Below, piece after piece: positions 8,424 through 17,009 of a stretch of DNA of 61,379 nt (position 1 is the first letter of the stretch; each line of letters starts with the position of its first letter). The stretch is taken from contig CALDOK010000276.1 of NCBI GenBank assembly GCA_937912125.1, positions 1 to 61,379 on the forward strand, written 5' to 3'. This stretch comes from an uncultured Pseudomonadota bacterium. Its GTDB lineage: Bacteria > Myxococcota_A > UBA796 > JAFGLY01. The translations under genes were made by a program, and so were the position numbers. The notes beneath the pieces are model-generated. The model saw nothing but the letters and a program-made list of their open reading frames with translations. It had not been told where the DNA came from and did no database searches.

Positions 8424-10451
8424 TCAGTTGTCGAAGATGCTCTGGCCCACCATGCCGGGACCGGGGGGTAGGCCGAAGTGGTCCAAGATGCTCACGGGAA
8501 GATCGGTGAGATCGTGGCCCGTTGTAGCCAGCTTCTGGTCGGTGAGCAGGATTCCCGAGAACAGCGGCGCTGCGCCCAGGTGGTTGCCCGACCAGCGGGA
8601 GGTGTTGTCCTCGATGATGCCCTCGGTGACCTCGCCCAGGGTGGTCTCGTCCGAGGCGGCGTAGCCGATGTCGTAGCCGATGATGAGGTCGGGGGCCTCG
8701 GCCACCCGGCCACCACTGTAGACATCCTTGGCCAGATCGACCTGGTAGATGCCGCGCTGGCCGTTGTCGGGGTCGATCCAGCCGGACAGCTTGCGGGCCA
8801 GCTCGCGGGCCAGGGGGCCGGCCTGGTCGTCGGTGACGATGCCCTGGGCTTCGCGGCCCTGCAGGTTGAGGTACAGGCCGTTGAAGCCCATGCCGTAGGC
8901 CCGGGTCTTGGACCAGTCCACGTCGCCGGTGAGCAGGAAGCCGGTGCGCTTGCCTTCTTTCATCACCAGGTAGCCGTTGTCCCGCAGCCAGGCGTTGAGG
9001 TGGAAGCTGCGGGTCTGGGGACCGAAGCCGTGGTCGGACATGACGATGAAGACGGTGTCGGGGGGCAGGGCGGCCCGCACGCGGGCGATGCTGCGGTCGA
9101 CGTGCTCGTAGATGTCGAAGATGGCGTTGGCGTACTCTTCGGCCAGGGCCGGCTCGTAGGCCGGGTGGCGCCCGGCGAAGGCGAACTTGGGGTCCTTGTG
9201 GCGCCACAGCATGTGGCACTGCAGGTCGAGGTCCGACATGTAGACGAAGCTCATGTCGCCGCGCTCGAAGTTCTCGAGCGCCATGTCGATCATGCCCTGG
9301 GTCTCTTGCTGCACCAGGGCCACCTGGCTCAGGTAGTCGCCGTCGTCGAAGAGCTTGTCCTTGAGCGCGTTGGTCTCTTCGGGCAGGCCCTGGGTGTAGA
9401 AGCCGCCGATGCGGTCGTAGATCTGGGTGGCGAAGTCGTCGGGACTCGAGATCACCTGGGCCGGGTCTTCGGGCCAGATCTGGACGGGGGAGGCGTAGAG
9501 CTGGAAGCCGGGCCGCAGCTCCTTGGCGTAGAAGCGCACCGCGCCGGTCATGTCCATGGCGTGGGCCGGCAGGGCCTCGAAGTCCACGGTGAGCCAGGGG
9601 GTCCAGCCGCCTTCGACCAGGACCGCCTTGCTGTCGCCCACTTCTACCAGGGCCACGTCGCTCTCGGGATCGATGGTGACGGTGACCCGGGCGCTGAGGT
9701 AGTCGCCGTCGTGGGGCTCCTGGCCGGGGGGGAGGTGGAAGAGGTCGGGCGGGCCCTCGATGGTGGAGATGACGGTCTCGGGGGTGCCGTCGAGGTCGTT
9801 GTCCTGGACCGTGACCAGCTTGACCTCGCCCTTGATCTCGGAGGTGTCCAGGATGGGCTGGTCGGTGTACCAGGTGTAGGTGCCGTAGCCGCCGCGCATG
9901 TCGACCGTGCCCATGCCGCCCAGGACCTTCGCGTCGCTGGTGGGCGTGGGGTAGTTGCCGGGAATCCGGTAGACCTCGACATCGACCCCCGCGGCCTGCA
10001 GGTAGTCCCAGAAGGGCGTGCCGCCGCGGTTGTTCTCGATCTCACCGCCGCTGATGGGGATGTAGAGCCCGGCGATCTCGAGGGTCTTGGCGGGCTCGAC
10101 CGTGGAGGGCGGGGGCGTGGCGGAGGAGATGGGATGGTAGTTGCCCGCGTCGCGGTGCACGAAGTCGTAGATGCCGTGTCCGCCTGGGTCCATGCCGGTG
10201 ATGAAGCTGGACCAGGCCACCGGCGACTGGGGTGGGGTGGTGCTGCCCAGCAACTGGAAGGTGCCATCGTCGATCAGGGCCTGGAAGGCGGGCAGGCGGC
10301 CGTCATCGACCATGTGGCGCACGATGGTGGGGTCGACGCCGTCGACGCCCAGCACGAACAAGCCCGGGACGTCCGGCCCCTGCGGAGGGGTGTTGTCGCA
10401 GCCGGTGCCGAGGCCGAGCAGGACAGCGGGGATCAGCCAGGCGCTACGCAT
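8424..10451 (-). CDS. alkaline phosphatase superfamily phosphodiesterase, lipoprotein
   Basis: 675-residue predicted lipoprotein. The ATG at 10451 was chosen because it gives the signal MRSAWLIPAVLLGLGTGC; it overlaps the end of the upstream gene by eight bases (ATGCGTAG). The first metal-binding segment is FVLGVDGVDPTIV, and the presumed nucleophile loop is PPQSPVAWSSF. Later metal ligands are in YMSDLDLQCHMLW and IVMSDHGFGP. This is the type I phosphodiesterase/nucleotide pyrophosphatase layout of the alkaline phosphatase superfamily, here with a long insert between the two halves. It should act in the periplasm or outer membrane on a phosphodiester or a transferable phospho-group. It is a paralogue of the gene upstream. 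The substrate is unknown. Confidence 0.88.
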   Translation of the reverse strand: MRSAWLIPAVLLGLGTGCDNTPPQGPDVPGLFVLGVDGVDPTIVRHMVDDGRLPAFQALIDDGTFQLLGSTTPPQSPVAWSSFITGMDPGGHGIYDFVHRDAGNYHPISSATPPPSTVEPAKTLEIAGLYIPISGGEIENNRGGTPFWDYLQAAGVDVEVYRIPGNYPTPTSDAKVLGGMGTVDMRGGYGTYTWYTDQPILDTSEIKGEVKLVTVQDNDLDGTPETVISTIEGPPDLFHLPPGQEPHDGDYLSARVTVTIDPESDVALVEVGDSKAVLVEGGWTPWLTVDFEALPAHAMDMTGAVRFYAKELRPGFQLYASPVQIWPEDPAQVISSPDDFATQIYDRIGGFYTQGLPEETNALKDKLFDDGDYLSQVALVQQETQGMIDMALENFERGDMSFVYMSDLDLQCHMLWRHKDPKFAFAGRHPAYEPALAEEYANAIFDIYEHVDRSIARVRAALPPDTVFIVMSDHGFGPQTRSFHLNAWLRDNGYLVMKEGKRTGFLLTGDVDWSKTRAYGMGFNGLYLNLQGREAQGIVTDDQAGPLARELARKLSGWIDPDNGQRGIYQVDLAKDVYSGGRVAEAPDLIIGYDIGYAASDETTLGEVTEGIIEDNTSRWSGNHLGAAPLFSGILLTDQKLATTGHDLTDLPVSILDHFGLPPGPGMVGQSIFDN

Positions 10452-12714
10452 GGTCGGCCTCCCGCACGCTGGGGTCGGTGGGCAGCTCGGGATCGTCACC
10501 CACCAGGATGCGTGCGCCTGGCGCGGCGCAGCGCTGACCCTCGGCCAGCACCTTGGGATCGAGCCAGCCCCGCACGGTGGCCTCCTCGCCGGGCTCGGCG
10601 AACACCGAGCGCCCCTGCATGTACTTGGGGGGCTGCTGCCCGAACATGCGCATGATGCTGGGCGCCATGTCGAGCAGGCGAGGGGTGTCGGTGGTCAGGG
10701 GGCGATTGGAGAACAGCACGCCGGGCACGATGGTGGGATCGACGCAGTGGTCACCGGACCAGCCCTTGGTGTTGTCGGAGAACACCTCTTCGGGGGTGGA
10801 GCCCGTGGCGCAGTTCCAGGAGTGGCGGTAGCCGCCGTCCCAGCCCACCAGCACGTCGGGGGCGTCCATCTTGTACGGGCCGGTGTAGAACTGGGCCGCG
10901 GCCTTGGTGGAGCGCACCACGCGGTGGCCGTCCTGGGGGTCTTCGAGCTCGAGCAGCTTCGCGCAGATCTCGTCGACCAGGGCGCTGTACTGCTCTCCGG
11001 GCTCGACGATGCCTTGGCCTTCGCGGCCCGCGAGGTTGATGAACAGGCCGGTGAGTCCCATGGCGTAGGCGCGGGTGCGGGACCAGTCGACGCCGTCCAT
11101 CCAGTCACCGCCGGTGCGGGCGTCGCCCTTCAGGAACAGGTAGCCGTTGTCGCGCAGCCAGGCGTTGAGGTTGATGCCGCGGCGGAAGTTTGTGAAGCCG
11201 TGGTCGCTGACCACCAGGAACAGGGTGTCGTCCCGCTCCCACTCGTTCCGCACTTCGTTCAGCAGGCCGTCCATGCGCTGGTAGAGCGTGGGGATGGCGT
11301 GGGCCCACTCGGTGGTGTCCTTGCCCTCGTTGGCCGGGTGGGTGGGGTCCAGGTAGCGCATGAACATGTGCTGGCAGCGGTCGGTGGTGTCCACCACGGT
11401 GGTGACCAGGCCCTTCTTGGTCTGCTTGCAGGCGTCGAGGAACATGCGCTTGCGCTCTTCGTAGTAGAGCCAAGCCTGGTCCCAGAAGACACCCTCGTCG
11501 ATCACCATCTCGTTGAGCGCCCAGGTGTCCTCGGCGAGGCCCAGCGTGGCGAACTTGCCCTGCTTGCGGGCCAGGTACATGGAGTAGGTGGCCGGGTGGC
11601 TGATGGGCATCGCCGGGTTGTCGGGATCGATGTGGATGGCGGTCATGTACAGGTTCACGTCGGGGTCCAGGGACGTGAAGTAGAAGCGGGCGATGCCGTG
11701 GACCTTGATGCCCAGGCCTGGTGCGAAGACCAGATCGATCCACTCGCTGTACTCACCGGCCTTCAGGACGAAGGGGTCGGCGCCCTGAAGCTCGATCTTG
11801 GCGCTGCGCTTGTCGTCGGCCACGGTGATGGTGAACGGCAGGGTCATGCGCCCGCCGTCCACGTGCATGGAGTTGTCGGGGCCCACGATGCGGGTGCGGA
11901 TCACGCTGGGCTGCTTGGGGCTGCGGCGCAGCACGGTCTGCTCGCCGCCCTCGAAGGCTGCGCCGCCCGACTTGGTGGCCGTGGAGAAGAAGCTGAAGGT
12001 GCCCTGGGAGCCGCGCAGGTCGGGCACGCACATGGCCGCCAGCAGCAGGCCGTTGAACTTCTGCACCGGCCAGGTGATGGGCATGCGCTGGATGATGGAG
12101 AAGATATGCTTGTCGCCCAGGTGCTTCCAGAAGGCCTGGGAGCGCTGCAGCAGCGACAGCCTGGGCTTGTCCAGGGGGATGCGCCAGCCGCCCAGGGACA
12201 GGATGCGCGAGGGGTTGCCGATGTCAGTGGAGGACAGGCGGGGCGCGTAGTTCTTGGGGTTGCGGTCCAGGAAGTCGTAGATGGCGTGGCGGGACGGATC
12301 GACGCCGGTGGTGAAGGTGGACCAGGCCACCGGGGACATGGACGGGTAGGTGGTGGCCAGGGGGCGGAAGGCGCCTTTGTTGGCCAGCTCCTGGAAGGTG
12401 GGCAGCTTGCCCTGCTGCATCAGGCGGGTGGCGATGCCCGGGTCCATGCCGTCGAGGCCCAGCACGATGACCCGCTTGACCTGGGCATGCTTGTAGGGAT
12501 TTCCGACCTTGATGGTGCGGTACAGCCACAGGAAGGGCCACAGCAGGATGGTGCCGGCCGCCAGGAAGAAGGTGGCCACCAGCACCATGGCGGAGCCCGC
12601 GAAGGCGAAGCCCGCGCCTGGGCCGATGTAGGCTTGGGCCGGCGCGGACCAAGCCAGGGTGGCGATGGCGACTGCAGCGAGGAGCTGATGGTGTCGGGCC
12701 TTGGTGCGGAACAC
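10444..12714 (-). CDS. membrane-anchored alkaline phosphatase superfamily phosphodiesterase
   Basis: 756 residues from the GTG at 12714. That start is preferred over an upstream ATG (12813) because a good promoter (12745-12773) lies between the two. A signal peptide ending APAQA is followed by YIGPGAGF and a transmembrane helix (about 36-66). The catalytic domain has VLGLDGMDPG (D88, D91), the nucleophile loop PSMSPVAWSTF (about 124-134), DTTDRCQHMFMRY and VVSDHGFTNF. It shares the 'LNAWLRDNGYLFLK' signature with the downstream paralogue. Probably a periplasmic-facing phosphodiesterase or phospho-transferase acting on an envelope polymer or lipid. It is the first gene of a likely seven-gene minus-strand unit. 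Confidence 0.88.
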   Translation of the reverse strand: MFRTKARHHQLLAAVAIATLAWSAPAQAYIGPGAGFAFAGSAMVLVATFFLAAGTILLWPFLWLYRTIKVGNPYKHAQVKRVIVLGLDGMDPGIATRLMQQGKLPTFQELANKGAFRPLATTYPSMSPVAWSTFTTGVDPSRHAIYDFLDRNPKNYAPRLSSTDIGNPSRILSLGGWRIPLDKPRLSLLQRSQAFWKHLGDKHIFSIIQRMPITWPVQKFNGLLLAAMCVPDLRGSQGTFSFFSTATKSGGAAFEGGEQTVLRRSPKQPSVIRTRIVGPDNSMHVDGGRMTLPFTITVADDKRSAKIELQGADPFVLKAGEYSEWIDLVFAPGLGIKVHGIARFYFTSLDPDVNLYMTAIHIDPDNPAMPISHPATYSMYLARKQGKFATLGLAEDTWALNEMVIDEGVFWDQAWLYYEERKRMFLDACKQTKKGLVTTVVDTTDRCQHMFMRYLDPTHPANEGKDTTEWAHAIPTLYQRMDGLLNEVRNEWERDDTLFLVVSDHGFTNFRRGINLNAWLRDNGYLFLKGDARTGGDWMDGVDWSRTRAYAMGLTGLFINLAGREGQGIVEPGEQYSALVDEICAKLLELEDPQDGHRVVRSTKAAAQFYTGPYKMDAPDVLVGWDGGYRHSWNCATGSTPEEVFSDNTKGWSGDHCVDPTIVPGVLFSNRPLTTDTPRLLDMAPSIMRMFGQQPPKYMQGRSVFAEPGEEATVRGWLDPKVLAEGQRCAAPGARILVGDDPELPTDPSVREADHA

Positions 12715-12932
12715 GCCGGAGGACCCCCGTGTTGAGGAGCCGCGATGATAACCGCCGAGGCCGAGGCTGGCAGTTTCTATGGCGCAGCATTCGCGAGGAA
12801 GGTTCCAGTACACACCAGGCCCTCACTGCCATCCCTGGGCTGGCATCGCTGTGGGTCTGCTCACAGTCGTCTGGCCCGCCTTGCACCTGTCCGGTTAGTT
12901 GGCGGCCCATCACCTCTCCCTGGAGATCGGAC
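12715..12932. other. divergent control region between phosphodiesterase operon and lipoprotein gene
   Basis: 218-base intergenic region. It holds the minus-strand promoter at 12745-12773 and a small hairpin (CTGTG 12849-12853 / CACAG 12862-12866). A Shine-Dalgarno (TGGAGA) precedes the plus-strand lipoprotein start. No clear plus-strand promoter was found. Confidence 0.5.
12745..12773 (-). promoter_or_regulatory. promoter of the phosphodiesterase operon
   Basis: On the minus strand: CTGCCA (12768-12773), 17 bases, TATCAT (12745-12750). This is four and five of six matches to the -35 and -10 consensus with ideal spacing. Transcription would start near 12738, which supports the GTG start at 12714. 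Confidence 0.55.
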
Positions 12933-13424
12933 ATGCTCGCTCTCAGCTCACGCATCGCCGTCATCACCATCATCGCCGCCTTGTCCCTGGGCTGCGGCGA
13001 GAAGGCCACCGACGTCAAGGAGGCCGCCCAGGCCGCCCTGGATGCCGCGGACTACCCCACCGCCGTCCTGCAGGCCGACAAGGCCATCGGCATGGCCGTG
13101 GACGACAAGGCCCTGGTGTGGCAGGCACAGCAGATCAAGCTCCAGGCCCTGGCTCGCAGCGGCGACGGCGCACAGGCCAGCGCCCTGCTCGAGCAGCTGG
13201 CGGGCGAGTACGCCGTCCAGGTCAAGTCACCGCTGTACATGTCCGTGGCCAACGAGCTCAAGAAGGCTGGCCAGACCAGCGCGGCCATCGACGTGCTCGA
13301 CGCGGGCAAGAAGCGCTTCGCGGACGAGGGCGAGAAGTTCCTCGCCGCCATCCAGGAGCTCCAGACCACCGTAGAGCTCGATCCTGCCGAGATCGAGAAA
13401 TTGAAGGCCCTTGGCTATCTGTAG
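12933..13424 (+). CDS. small helical (TPR-like) lipoprotein with C-terminal LGY motif
   Basis: 163 residues. The ATG at 12933 gives a signal peptide with lipobox LSLGC (C21); an in-frame extension upstream has no signal and overlaps the divergent control region. The mature part is all-helical, with A/L-rich pairs of helices (VKEAAQAALDAADYPTA, DKALVWQAQQIKLQALA, SAAIDVLDAGKKRF) that look like degenerate TPR units. It ends exactly in EIEKLKALGYL. The same C-terminal pattern closes the 65-residue protein on the other side of the phosphodiesterase pair, so a shared partner is possible. It is divergent from the operon and probably functions with it as a periplasmic lipoprotein. Confidence 0.8.
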   Translation: MLALSSRIAVITIIAALSLGCGEKATDVKEAAQAALDAADYPTAVLQADKAIGMAVDDKALVWQAQQIKLQALARSGDGAQASALLEQLAGEYAVQVKSPLYMSVANELKKAGQTSAAIDVLDAGKKRFADEGEKFLAAIQELQTTVELDPAEIEKLKALGYL

Positions 13425-13435
13425 GCTTCCTCGGC

Positions 13436-13464
13436 TTGATGGCGGGGGGGGCGCCGGGTAGGAT
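13436..13464 (+). promoter_or_regulatory. promoter with G8 tract in the spacer, for the outer-membrane protein gene
   Basis: TTGATG (13436-13441), 17 bases, TAGGAT (13459-13464). A run of eight G residues (13444-13451) lies inside the spacer, so slippage would change the -35/-10 distance. The OMP start is about 31 bases downstream. Confidence 0.55.
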
Positions 13465-13494
13465 TCATCCGACGTCTTCCCAGTGAGGAGTGCC

Positions 13495-14367
13495 ATGCTC
13501 AGGTCCATGACGACCCTGGCGGTCAGCAGCCTCGGCGCTGTCTGCTTCAGCGGCCCCGCGACCGCCGCCGAGGACGTGGTCCTCTCCAACCTGGCCACAT
13601 GGAACGGTTCCCCGGTGGATCAGGCCGTCGCCATGGACACCTACGAGCTCGTGGTCAACCAGCTCGGCCTGGCCATCTCCAACAAGCCCATGGCTCCGGG
13701 CGAGACCCTGGGGGTCTTTGGCTTCGACGTGGGGCTCTCCTCCACGGTGGCCTTCATCGACACCAAGGATGGCTCCTCCGGTCAGCCGTCGCCTTGGGCC
13801 CGGGTCAACGAGACCGGCGAGCCCAACGCGGTGATGTGGATCCCCTGGCTCAGCGCGCGCAAGGGCCTGCCCCTGTCCCTCGAGATCGGCGGCAACCTCG
13901 GCTACATCGCCTTCTCCCGCCAGACCATCTTCAGCGGCTACGGGCGCTGGGGCCTGTGGGAAGGCTACCACCCCATCCCGGACCTCAGCATCCAGGTGGG
14001 GTACTCGGGCTACGTCGGCAACAGCGAGCTCGAGCTGGGCGCCTTGGACTACTCCGCCACCCTCGGCTACACGCTGCCCTTCGGTAGCCTGGTGGGCATC
14101 AACCAGGCTCAGTTCAGCCCGTACCTGGGGGTGGGCCAGGTCATCGTCCATGCCGCTCCGCGCATCGACGAAGACCTCCAGCAGGAGCTGGGCATCGGTC
14201 GAGTCTCCGGCTTCAAGAAGGGCGAAGGCTACACCGACGCCCTGCGCCACCTTGCCCTGAGTGGAGGCTTCCGCGTGCTCTCCGGCGACGTCCAGCTGCG
14301 CATGGCCGTGCAGTTCGCGCCGGGGCAGCTCACCTCCATCAATGGCGGGCTGGGGTTCGTCTACTAG
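13495..14367 (+). CDS. outer-membrane beta-barrel protein
   Basis: 290 residues from the ATG at 13495, which has a GAGGAG Shine-Dalgarno. A GTG at 13483 would place the Shine-Dalgarno inside the gene. The signal peptide is about 26 residues (ends SGPATAA). The mature protein has no hydrophobic helices and alternating hydrophobic/polar strands with many Gly and aromatic residues (SLEIGGNLGYIAFS, LSIQVGYSGYVG, SATLGYTLPFGS). It ends in the aromatic-rich strand GGLGFVY, as barrel proteins recognised by BamA do. Function unknown, possibly a small porin or surface protein. Its end overlaps the start of the next gene. Confidence 0.75.
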   Translation: MLRSMTTLAVSSLGAVCFSGPATAAEDVVLSNLATWNGSPVDQAVAMDTYELVVNQLGLAISNKPMAPGETLGVFGFDVGLSSTVAFIDTKDGSSGQPSPWARVNETGEPNAVMWIPWLSARKGLPLSLEIGGNLGYIAFSRQTIFSGYGRWGLWEGYHPIPDLSIQVGYSGYVGNSELELGALDYSATLGYTLPFGSLVGINQAQFSPYLGVGQVIVHAAPRIDEDLQQELGIGRVSGFKKGEGYTDALRHLALSGGFRVLSGDVQLRMAVQFAPGQLTSINGGLGFVY

Positions 14368-16714
14368 TCTGCCCGGATCCGCCGTCGCCCCGGGGTTCGG
14401 CCCCGCGCGCTGGCCGCGCAGGGCGCTCTCGGTGTGCGCGCTGCTGCTCCACCCCCTCGCGGCGCAGGCGTTCGTCCTCGACGCCACGGTCTCAGAGGAC
14501 CTGCGCGCGGTGACCGGGGCCTTGTGCTGGTCTGGCGATGAGCCCGCCAGCTTTGTGGACTACCTCGGGGCCCTGCCCGCCCCCCCCGACGACCGCAGCG
14601 CGCTCCGCACCTGGCCCAGGGGCCCCGGCGCCGGCAGTGTGTCCTGGCGCGAAGGCCAGGGGAGCTGCCTGGACTTCGAGGCGCACCTGCCGGATCGCTA
14701 CGGCGCGGTCGGACGGGTCCCGGGCCAGGGGCTGTTCCTCAATGGAGGGTGGTACCCGGTTCCCCTGGACGCCCGTGGTCGCGTCCTCGAGGCCGACTGG
14801 GATGTTCGGGTGCGCATCCCCGAGGGGGCCGTGGGTGCTGTGGGCCACAGCGCAGGGGCTGCCGAGCTGAGCTGGCAGGGTCACGGCGAGCGGGTGGGGC
14901 TGGCGGTGATCCCTGGCGGTCGCCTGGAGATCCTCGAGACCGCCGTGGGCGATCTGCCGGTGGTCTCCCGCTACGGGCTGACCAAGGCGCGCCAGCGCTG
15001 GCTGCGGCGCAGCCTCGAGGCGGTCTGGCCGCAGGGCGAGTCCCTGGACTTGGCGGTGGTGGATGCGCCCCTGATGCGCCGGTTGGCCCGTCCCGGGCCG
15101 GGGCTGCTGTTCCTGTCCACCCGAGCGTTTCGCTTGAACCCGGGCCTGAGGCACCTCCACCAGCAAGCGGTGGGGCACGGGCTGCTCGAGGCGGGGCTGT
15201 GGCGGGCCCTGCCGGATCAGCGCCAGCGCGACTTCACCGCTGCGGTCCTGGCGTCACGGGCCCTGGAGGAGGCCCCCACGGCCCAGGGCCTGCTGCGGTG
15301 GTTCTCCTGGCTGCCTCAGATCGACGAGCTGTTGTACTCGGGCAGCGTGCCCTACGTCAGCGAGGTCATGGGAGAACCCTGGCCGGGCGACACCGTCACC
15401 GATGACCTGCTCGAGGTCCTGGACCCTCGCCTGCCGGGCGCGGTGGTGGCTGGTCGTGCGGCGGCCATGGGGGAGCCGGTCGCGTTGGTTGCAGCGGACC
15501 TGCTGGCCGGCGGGCCGGTGCCAGACTGGTTGGTTCCGTCGGAACTACTTGATATCGTTCAAGACTACAGGCTTGTTGTGTCGCGTGACCGGGCGGAAGC
15601 CCAGGTCCGCATCCAGCGAGACGCGTCCTCGGGGGCACCCGACGAGCCCCTCGTGGTGGTGCTGGACGACGCGCGCGTCGTGCTCGCTCCGCTGGCCGGG
15701 GGCGACGAAGTGGTCCTGACCCTCGACGAGGTCCCAGGGCGGGTGGTGCTGGATCCCGACGGTCTGCTGCGACAGCACGACCGCGCCAACGACCGCTGGC
15801 CCAGTCGCTGGACCACCGTGGTCTCGGCCTTCCCCACCGTGTGGAACCTCAGCTCGGGTCGCATAGAGGGCTACCTGGCCCTGCGTTTTCGCCGCCAGCA
15901 CGAGACTCATTGGTATTACGACACATATGTTTTCCGTGACGAGGTGGACGAGGTCGGCGCGCGGGCTGCGGTGGGCCGCAGCTGGGGCCCTCTCCAGGAT
16001 CGGCGCTGGCGCCCCTACCGGCTGTACCTGTGGGGCTCAGGTTCTCTGCTCGACCCCGACTTTCGCCCCACGGAACGGGGGCGCTACGCGGTGGATGCCG
16101 GCGCCACCTGGGTCTGGGACACCTCGGTAGACTGGCTCTTCCCGCTGCGGGGACACCGCCTCACCGTCAGCGCCCACGGCGGCTTCGTGCCCGCCAGCAC
16201 TCAGCGCTGGGCTGGCCTGGGTGCCAGCATGGGGGGCGTCACTTCCCCCCACCCCCGCGTGGCCCTGGCAGGCCAGGCCAGGGTGGGCCGCTCCTGGGGG
16301 CAGGTGGAGCATCGACTGCAGGTGCTGGGGGGCGTGGACAACATGCGCTCGGTGCCCGCGGACCTGGCGGTCGGCGCCAGCAAGCTGGTCACCCGGGGAG
16401 AGCTGCGGGTGGCACCCGTGCGGCACATCTCTGTACCCCTGGGCTTCGCCTGGCTGGACGAGGTGCAGCTGAGCGGTGGCCTGGAGGCCGGCGTGCTCGG
16501 TGGGGCCACCCTCGAGCCCAGCTATGGCCTCACCCCTCCTGACGGCTGGGTCACCGCGCTGGGTTGGACCGCGGGTAGCTTCGTGGTGGTGGACGTACTT
16601 GGGGGCCAGCCGGCCCTGGCGGGGCTGGTCCTGGCGGGGCCTGTGACCGCCACTCCGGAGTTTGTGGCGGACGTCTCCCCCAGCCTCTACCTGCTCTGGG
16701 AGCAGGCCTTCTGA
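14342..16714 (+). CDS. large exported protein with C-terminal outer-membrane barrel
   Basis: 790 residues. The ATG at 14342 overlaps the end of the preceding gene by 26 bases and yields a long N-terminus ending in the signal RALSVCALLLHPLAAQA; there is no strong Shine-Dalgarno, so coupling is likely. The N-terminal 450 residues form a soluble domain of unknown family. A His-rich helix (LRHLHQQAVGHGLLEAGL) lies where gluzincin metalloproteases would have HEXXH, but no intact motif is present. The last 300 or so residues alternate like a beta-barrel (YLALRFRRQHETHWYYD, VALAGQARVGRSWGQV) and end in Phe (LLWEQAF), resembling the bacterial surface antigen barrel. The family is not certain. Confidence 0.7.
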   Translation: MAGWGSSTSLPGSAVAPGFGPARWPRRALSVCALLLHPLAAQAFVLDATVSEDLRAVTGALCWSGDEPASFVDYLGALPAPPDDRSALRTWPRGPGAGSVSWREGQGSCLDFEAHLPDRYGAVGRVPGQGLFLNGGWYPVPLDARGRVLEADWDVRVRIPEGAVGAVGHSAGAAELSWQGHGERVGLAVIPGGRLEILETAVGDLPVVSRYGLTKARQRWLRRSLEAVWPQGESLDLAVVDAPLMRRLARPGPGLLFLSTRAFRLNPGLRHLHQQAVGHGLLEAGLWRALPDQRQRDFTAAVLASRALEEAPTAQGLLRWFSWLPQIDELLYSGSVPYVSEVMGEPWPGDTVTDDLLEVLDPRLPGAVVAGRAAAMGEPVALVAADLLAGGPVPDWLVPSELLDIVQDYRLVVSRDRAEAQVRIQRDASSGAPDEPLVVVLDDARVVLAPLAGGDEVVLTLDEVPGRVVLDPDGLLRQHDRANDRWPSRWTTVVSAFPTVWNLSSGRIEGYLALRFRRQHETHWYYDTYVFRDEVDEVGARAAVGRSWGPLQDRRWRPYRLYLWGSGSLLDPDFRPTERGRYAVDAGATWVWDTSVDWLFPLRGHRLTVSAHGGFVPASTQRWAGLGASMGGVTSPHPRVALAGQARVGRSWGQVEHRLQVLGGVDNMRSVPADLAVGASKLVTRGELRVAPVRHISVPLGFAWLDEVQLSGGLEAGVLGGATLEPSYGLTPPDGWVTALGWTAGSFVVVDVLGGQPALAGLVLAGPVTATPEFVADVSPSLYLLWEQAF

Positions 16715-16776
16715 TCGGGCATTGGCGGGCACGAGAGGGTGTACAACAGGACGGTAGTGGAGACAATCGACGGCAC

Positions 16777-16809
16777 GTATAGAAAACAACAGGAAGGAAG
16801 TATAGAAAA
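16777..16809 (+). repeat. direct repeat GTATAGAAAA, possible operator
   Basis: Two exact 10-base copies spaced 23 bases start to start, about two helical turns, within an AT-rich patch. This suits a regulator or curved-DNA binding site. TATAGA could also act as a -10 element. Confidence 0.4.
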
Positions 16810-16980
16810 AGCCGCGGCAAAAGGGCGTAAAGCGGCGGGTATGGCACGAGGTATTTCATCTGGGCCCGGTGGGTACCCCGCCAGGGAAGGTCGTGATGCG
16901 CTGCCTGCTCTGACAGCGCGCAAGCGTCGCCGCTGAGCTTCGTCCGGGCGCGGGTGACTGCGATGGCGGGCGCCGGTGTC

Positions 16981-17009
16981 TCAACATTCGACCCGTTCTC
17001 GGGTAGAGT
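16981..17009 (+). promoter_or_regulatory. promoter giving a possibly leaderless NlpC/P60 mRNA
   Basis: TCAACA (16981-16986), 17 bases, TAGAGT (17004-17009). The GTG start at 17016 lies seven bases after the -10, about where transcription would begin, so the message may lack a leader. Confidence 0.5.

Noticed and set aside
10451..10499. N-terminal extension of the second phosphodiesterase to 10499
   Set aside because: The extension lacks a signal, whereas the ATG at 10451 gives a clean lipoprotein signal and a typical overlap with the upstream stop.
16739..16936. 65-codon frame in the intergenic region
   Set aside because: No Shine-Dalgarno, a Lys/Arg-rich random composition and no hydrophobic or domain pattern.
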